A stretch of 5,364 bases of DNA from Parvularculaceae bacterium UBA4496 (GTDB lineage Bacteria > Pseudomonadota > Alphaproteobacteria > Caulobacterales > Parvularculaceae), in NCBI GenBank assembly GCA_002388885.1, contig DGNI01000124.1, forward strand, positions 3,466 through 8,829, in the 5' to 3' direction. The notes beneath the pieces are model-generated. The model was not told the DNA's origin. It searched no databases and saw only the letters and a program-made list of their open reading frames with translations. Shown in pieces: positions 4,668 through 5,364 of this stretch. Each line of letters starts with the position of its first letter. Position 1 is the stretch's first letter. The position numbers and the translations under genes are program-made.

Positions 4668-5364
4668 ATGGGTCAAGTTTTTCCGGGCGATCCCGCCCCC
4701 TGGTTTCACCAGCGTTCTTTCGCCAATCCGAACTTCGCCTTTGACACTGTCGCGGGCCGGTATCTCGTGCTGTGCCTGTTCGGTTCGGCCTCGAACGAGC
4801 TCGCCAAGGCCGCCCTCGCCGCCGCAAAAGCGCGAGCGGATTTTTTTGACGACGCGACGGCGTCTTTTTTCGGCGTCAGCGCCGACCCCGCCGACGAAAC
4901 AGAAAAACGCATCGCCGACCGATATCCCGGCTATCGGTTTTTCCTCGATTTCGACCGCAAAATTTCCAGCCTTTACGGCGCCTCAGATGAAACCAGCGTC
5001 TATCAGCCGCGCTGGGTCGTTATCGATCCAACCCTGCGCATTATCCGGGATATTCCGTTCCAGCAGGATCGCAGCGACATCGCTACCCTCAATGCGCTGA
5101 TCGACGCCCTGCCGCCGCCGGCGCAGTTTGCCGGAATATCGCTTCAGGCGCCGGTGATTTTCTTGCAAAACGTGTTCGAACCGGACTTGTGCCGCCTGCT
5201 CGTCGCCCAGTTCGATGCTGACGGCGGCGAGGAATCCGGTTTCATGCGCGACGTCGGCGGCAAGACTGTCGGGATTTATGATCATGGCCATAAAAGCCGG
5301 AAGGACTTTTATATCGGGGATGAAAAGCTGACGCGCGCGGTGCAGCAGCGCATCGTCAGACGCA
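4668..5364 (+). CDS. Redoxin-like / 2OG-Fe(II) oxygenase fusion protein, 3' end outside window
   Basis: The first 232 residues are present and run open to the edge. Residues 1-148 form a peroxiredoxin/AhpC-TSA-like thioredoxin fold: PGDPAPWF (6-13), RYLVLCLFGSAS (31-42), ASFFGVSADPADETEKRIAD (65-84), FFLDFDRKISSLYG (91-104) and PRWVVIDPTLRII (114-126). From about 160, VIFLQNVFEPDLCRLLVAQF, GGEESGF and HKSRKDFYI match the start of a prolyl-4-hydroxylase-type 2OG-Fe(II) oxygenase domain. Its iron ligands (HxD...H) and 2-oxoglutarate-binding Arg must lie beyond the window. The usual peroxidatic Cys is not visible: the expected position reads FGSASNE, with the only nearby Cys at 36, on the preceding strand. 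The redoxin part may therefore be a non-peroxidase or substrate-binding module. The protein is predicted cytosolic, with no signal peptide. Its substrate is unknown. Confidence 0.85.
   Translation, partial: MGQVFPGDPAPWFHQRSFANPNFAFDTVAGRYLVLCLFGSASNELAKAALAAAKARADFFDDATASFFGVSADPADETEKRIADRYPGYRFFLDFDRKISSLYGASDETSVYQPRWVVIDPTLRIIRDIPFQQDRSDIATLNALIDALPPPAQFAGISLQAPVIFLQNVFEPDLCRLLVAQFDADGGEESGFMRDVGGKTVGIYDHGHKSRKDFYIGDEKLTRAVQQRIVRR

Noticed and set aside
4480..5100. 206-residue plus-strand frame starting within the palindromic repeat
   Set aside because: It begins in repeat DNA and overlaps the well-supported redoxin fusion in another frame; the composition is Pro/Ser/Arg-rich as expected of an out-of-frame reading of GC-rich DNA.
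4983..5291. 102-residue minus-strand frame
   Set aside because: It is antisense to the redoxin/oxygenase coding region and shows no independent motifs.
1..5364. CRISPR arrays, tRNA or rRNA genes
   Set aside because: No regularly spaced direct repeats, tRNA cloverleaf signatures or rRNA segments were seen on either strand.

Overview
The window looks like a piece of an alphaproteobacterial chromosome, or a metagenomic contig from one. Three things point there: a decayed gene of the gene transfer agent (GTA) tail/baseplate TIM-barrel type, a palindromic intergenic repeat built on GTCATTCCGG...CCGGAATGAC that is common in alphaproteobacteria, and a redoxin/2OG-Fe(II) oxygenase fusion of a type I associate with the same class. 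This assignment is inference; no rRNA or other marker gene is present.

Layout. Positions 1 to about 1466 (minus strand) hold the remains of a large GTA-type TIM-barrel tail protein. It is cut at its 5' side near 1466, has an internal deletion with a frame change near 1190-1215, carries an in-frame TAG at 398-400, and runs off the left edge still open. Positions 1529-1975 (plus) encode a small coiled-coil protein of an unnamed family whose C-terminus appears to be replaced by sequence belonging to the neighbouring insertion element. Positions 1887-2867 (minus) encode an intact-looking IS1595-family (ISXO2-like) transposase with zinc ribbon and DDE residues. Diverging from it are a DUF6471 small helical protein (2969-3217) and, overlapping it by 49 nt, a two-TM membrane protein (3169-4209). 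These two look like passengers of the IS1595-type element. Positions 4210-4667 are non-coding and contain hairpins and the palindromic repeat. From 4668 to the right edge is the N-terminal two thirds or so of a redoxin-like/2OG-Fe(II) oxygenase fusion.

How the parts fit. The transposase and the DUF6471/membrane pair share a 101-nt divergent control region. It carries two dyads of the same geometry, ATATCAT-N8-ATGATAT at 2932-2953 and ATATCAT-N8-ATGATGT at 2866-2887. The first overlaps the predicted -10 and start of the DUF6471 promoter, and the second covers the transposase start codon. The simplest reading is that one DNA-binding protein, perhaps the DUF6471 protein, controls both directions. 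This transposase + small regulator + membrane-protein cassette is the most interesting part of the window. The function of the membrane protein is unknown, and the exact ends of the element could not be fixed because no convincing 8-bp target duplication was found.
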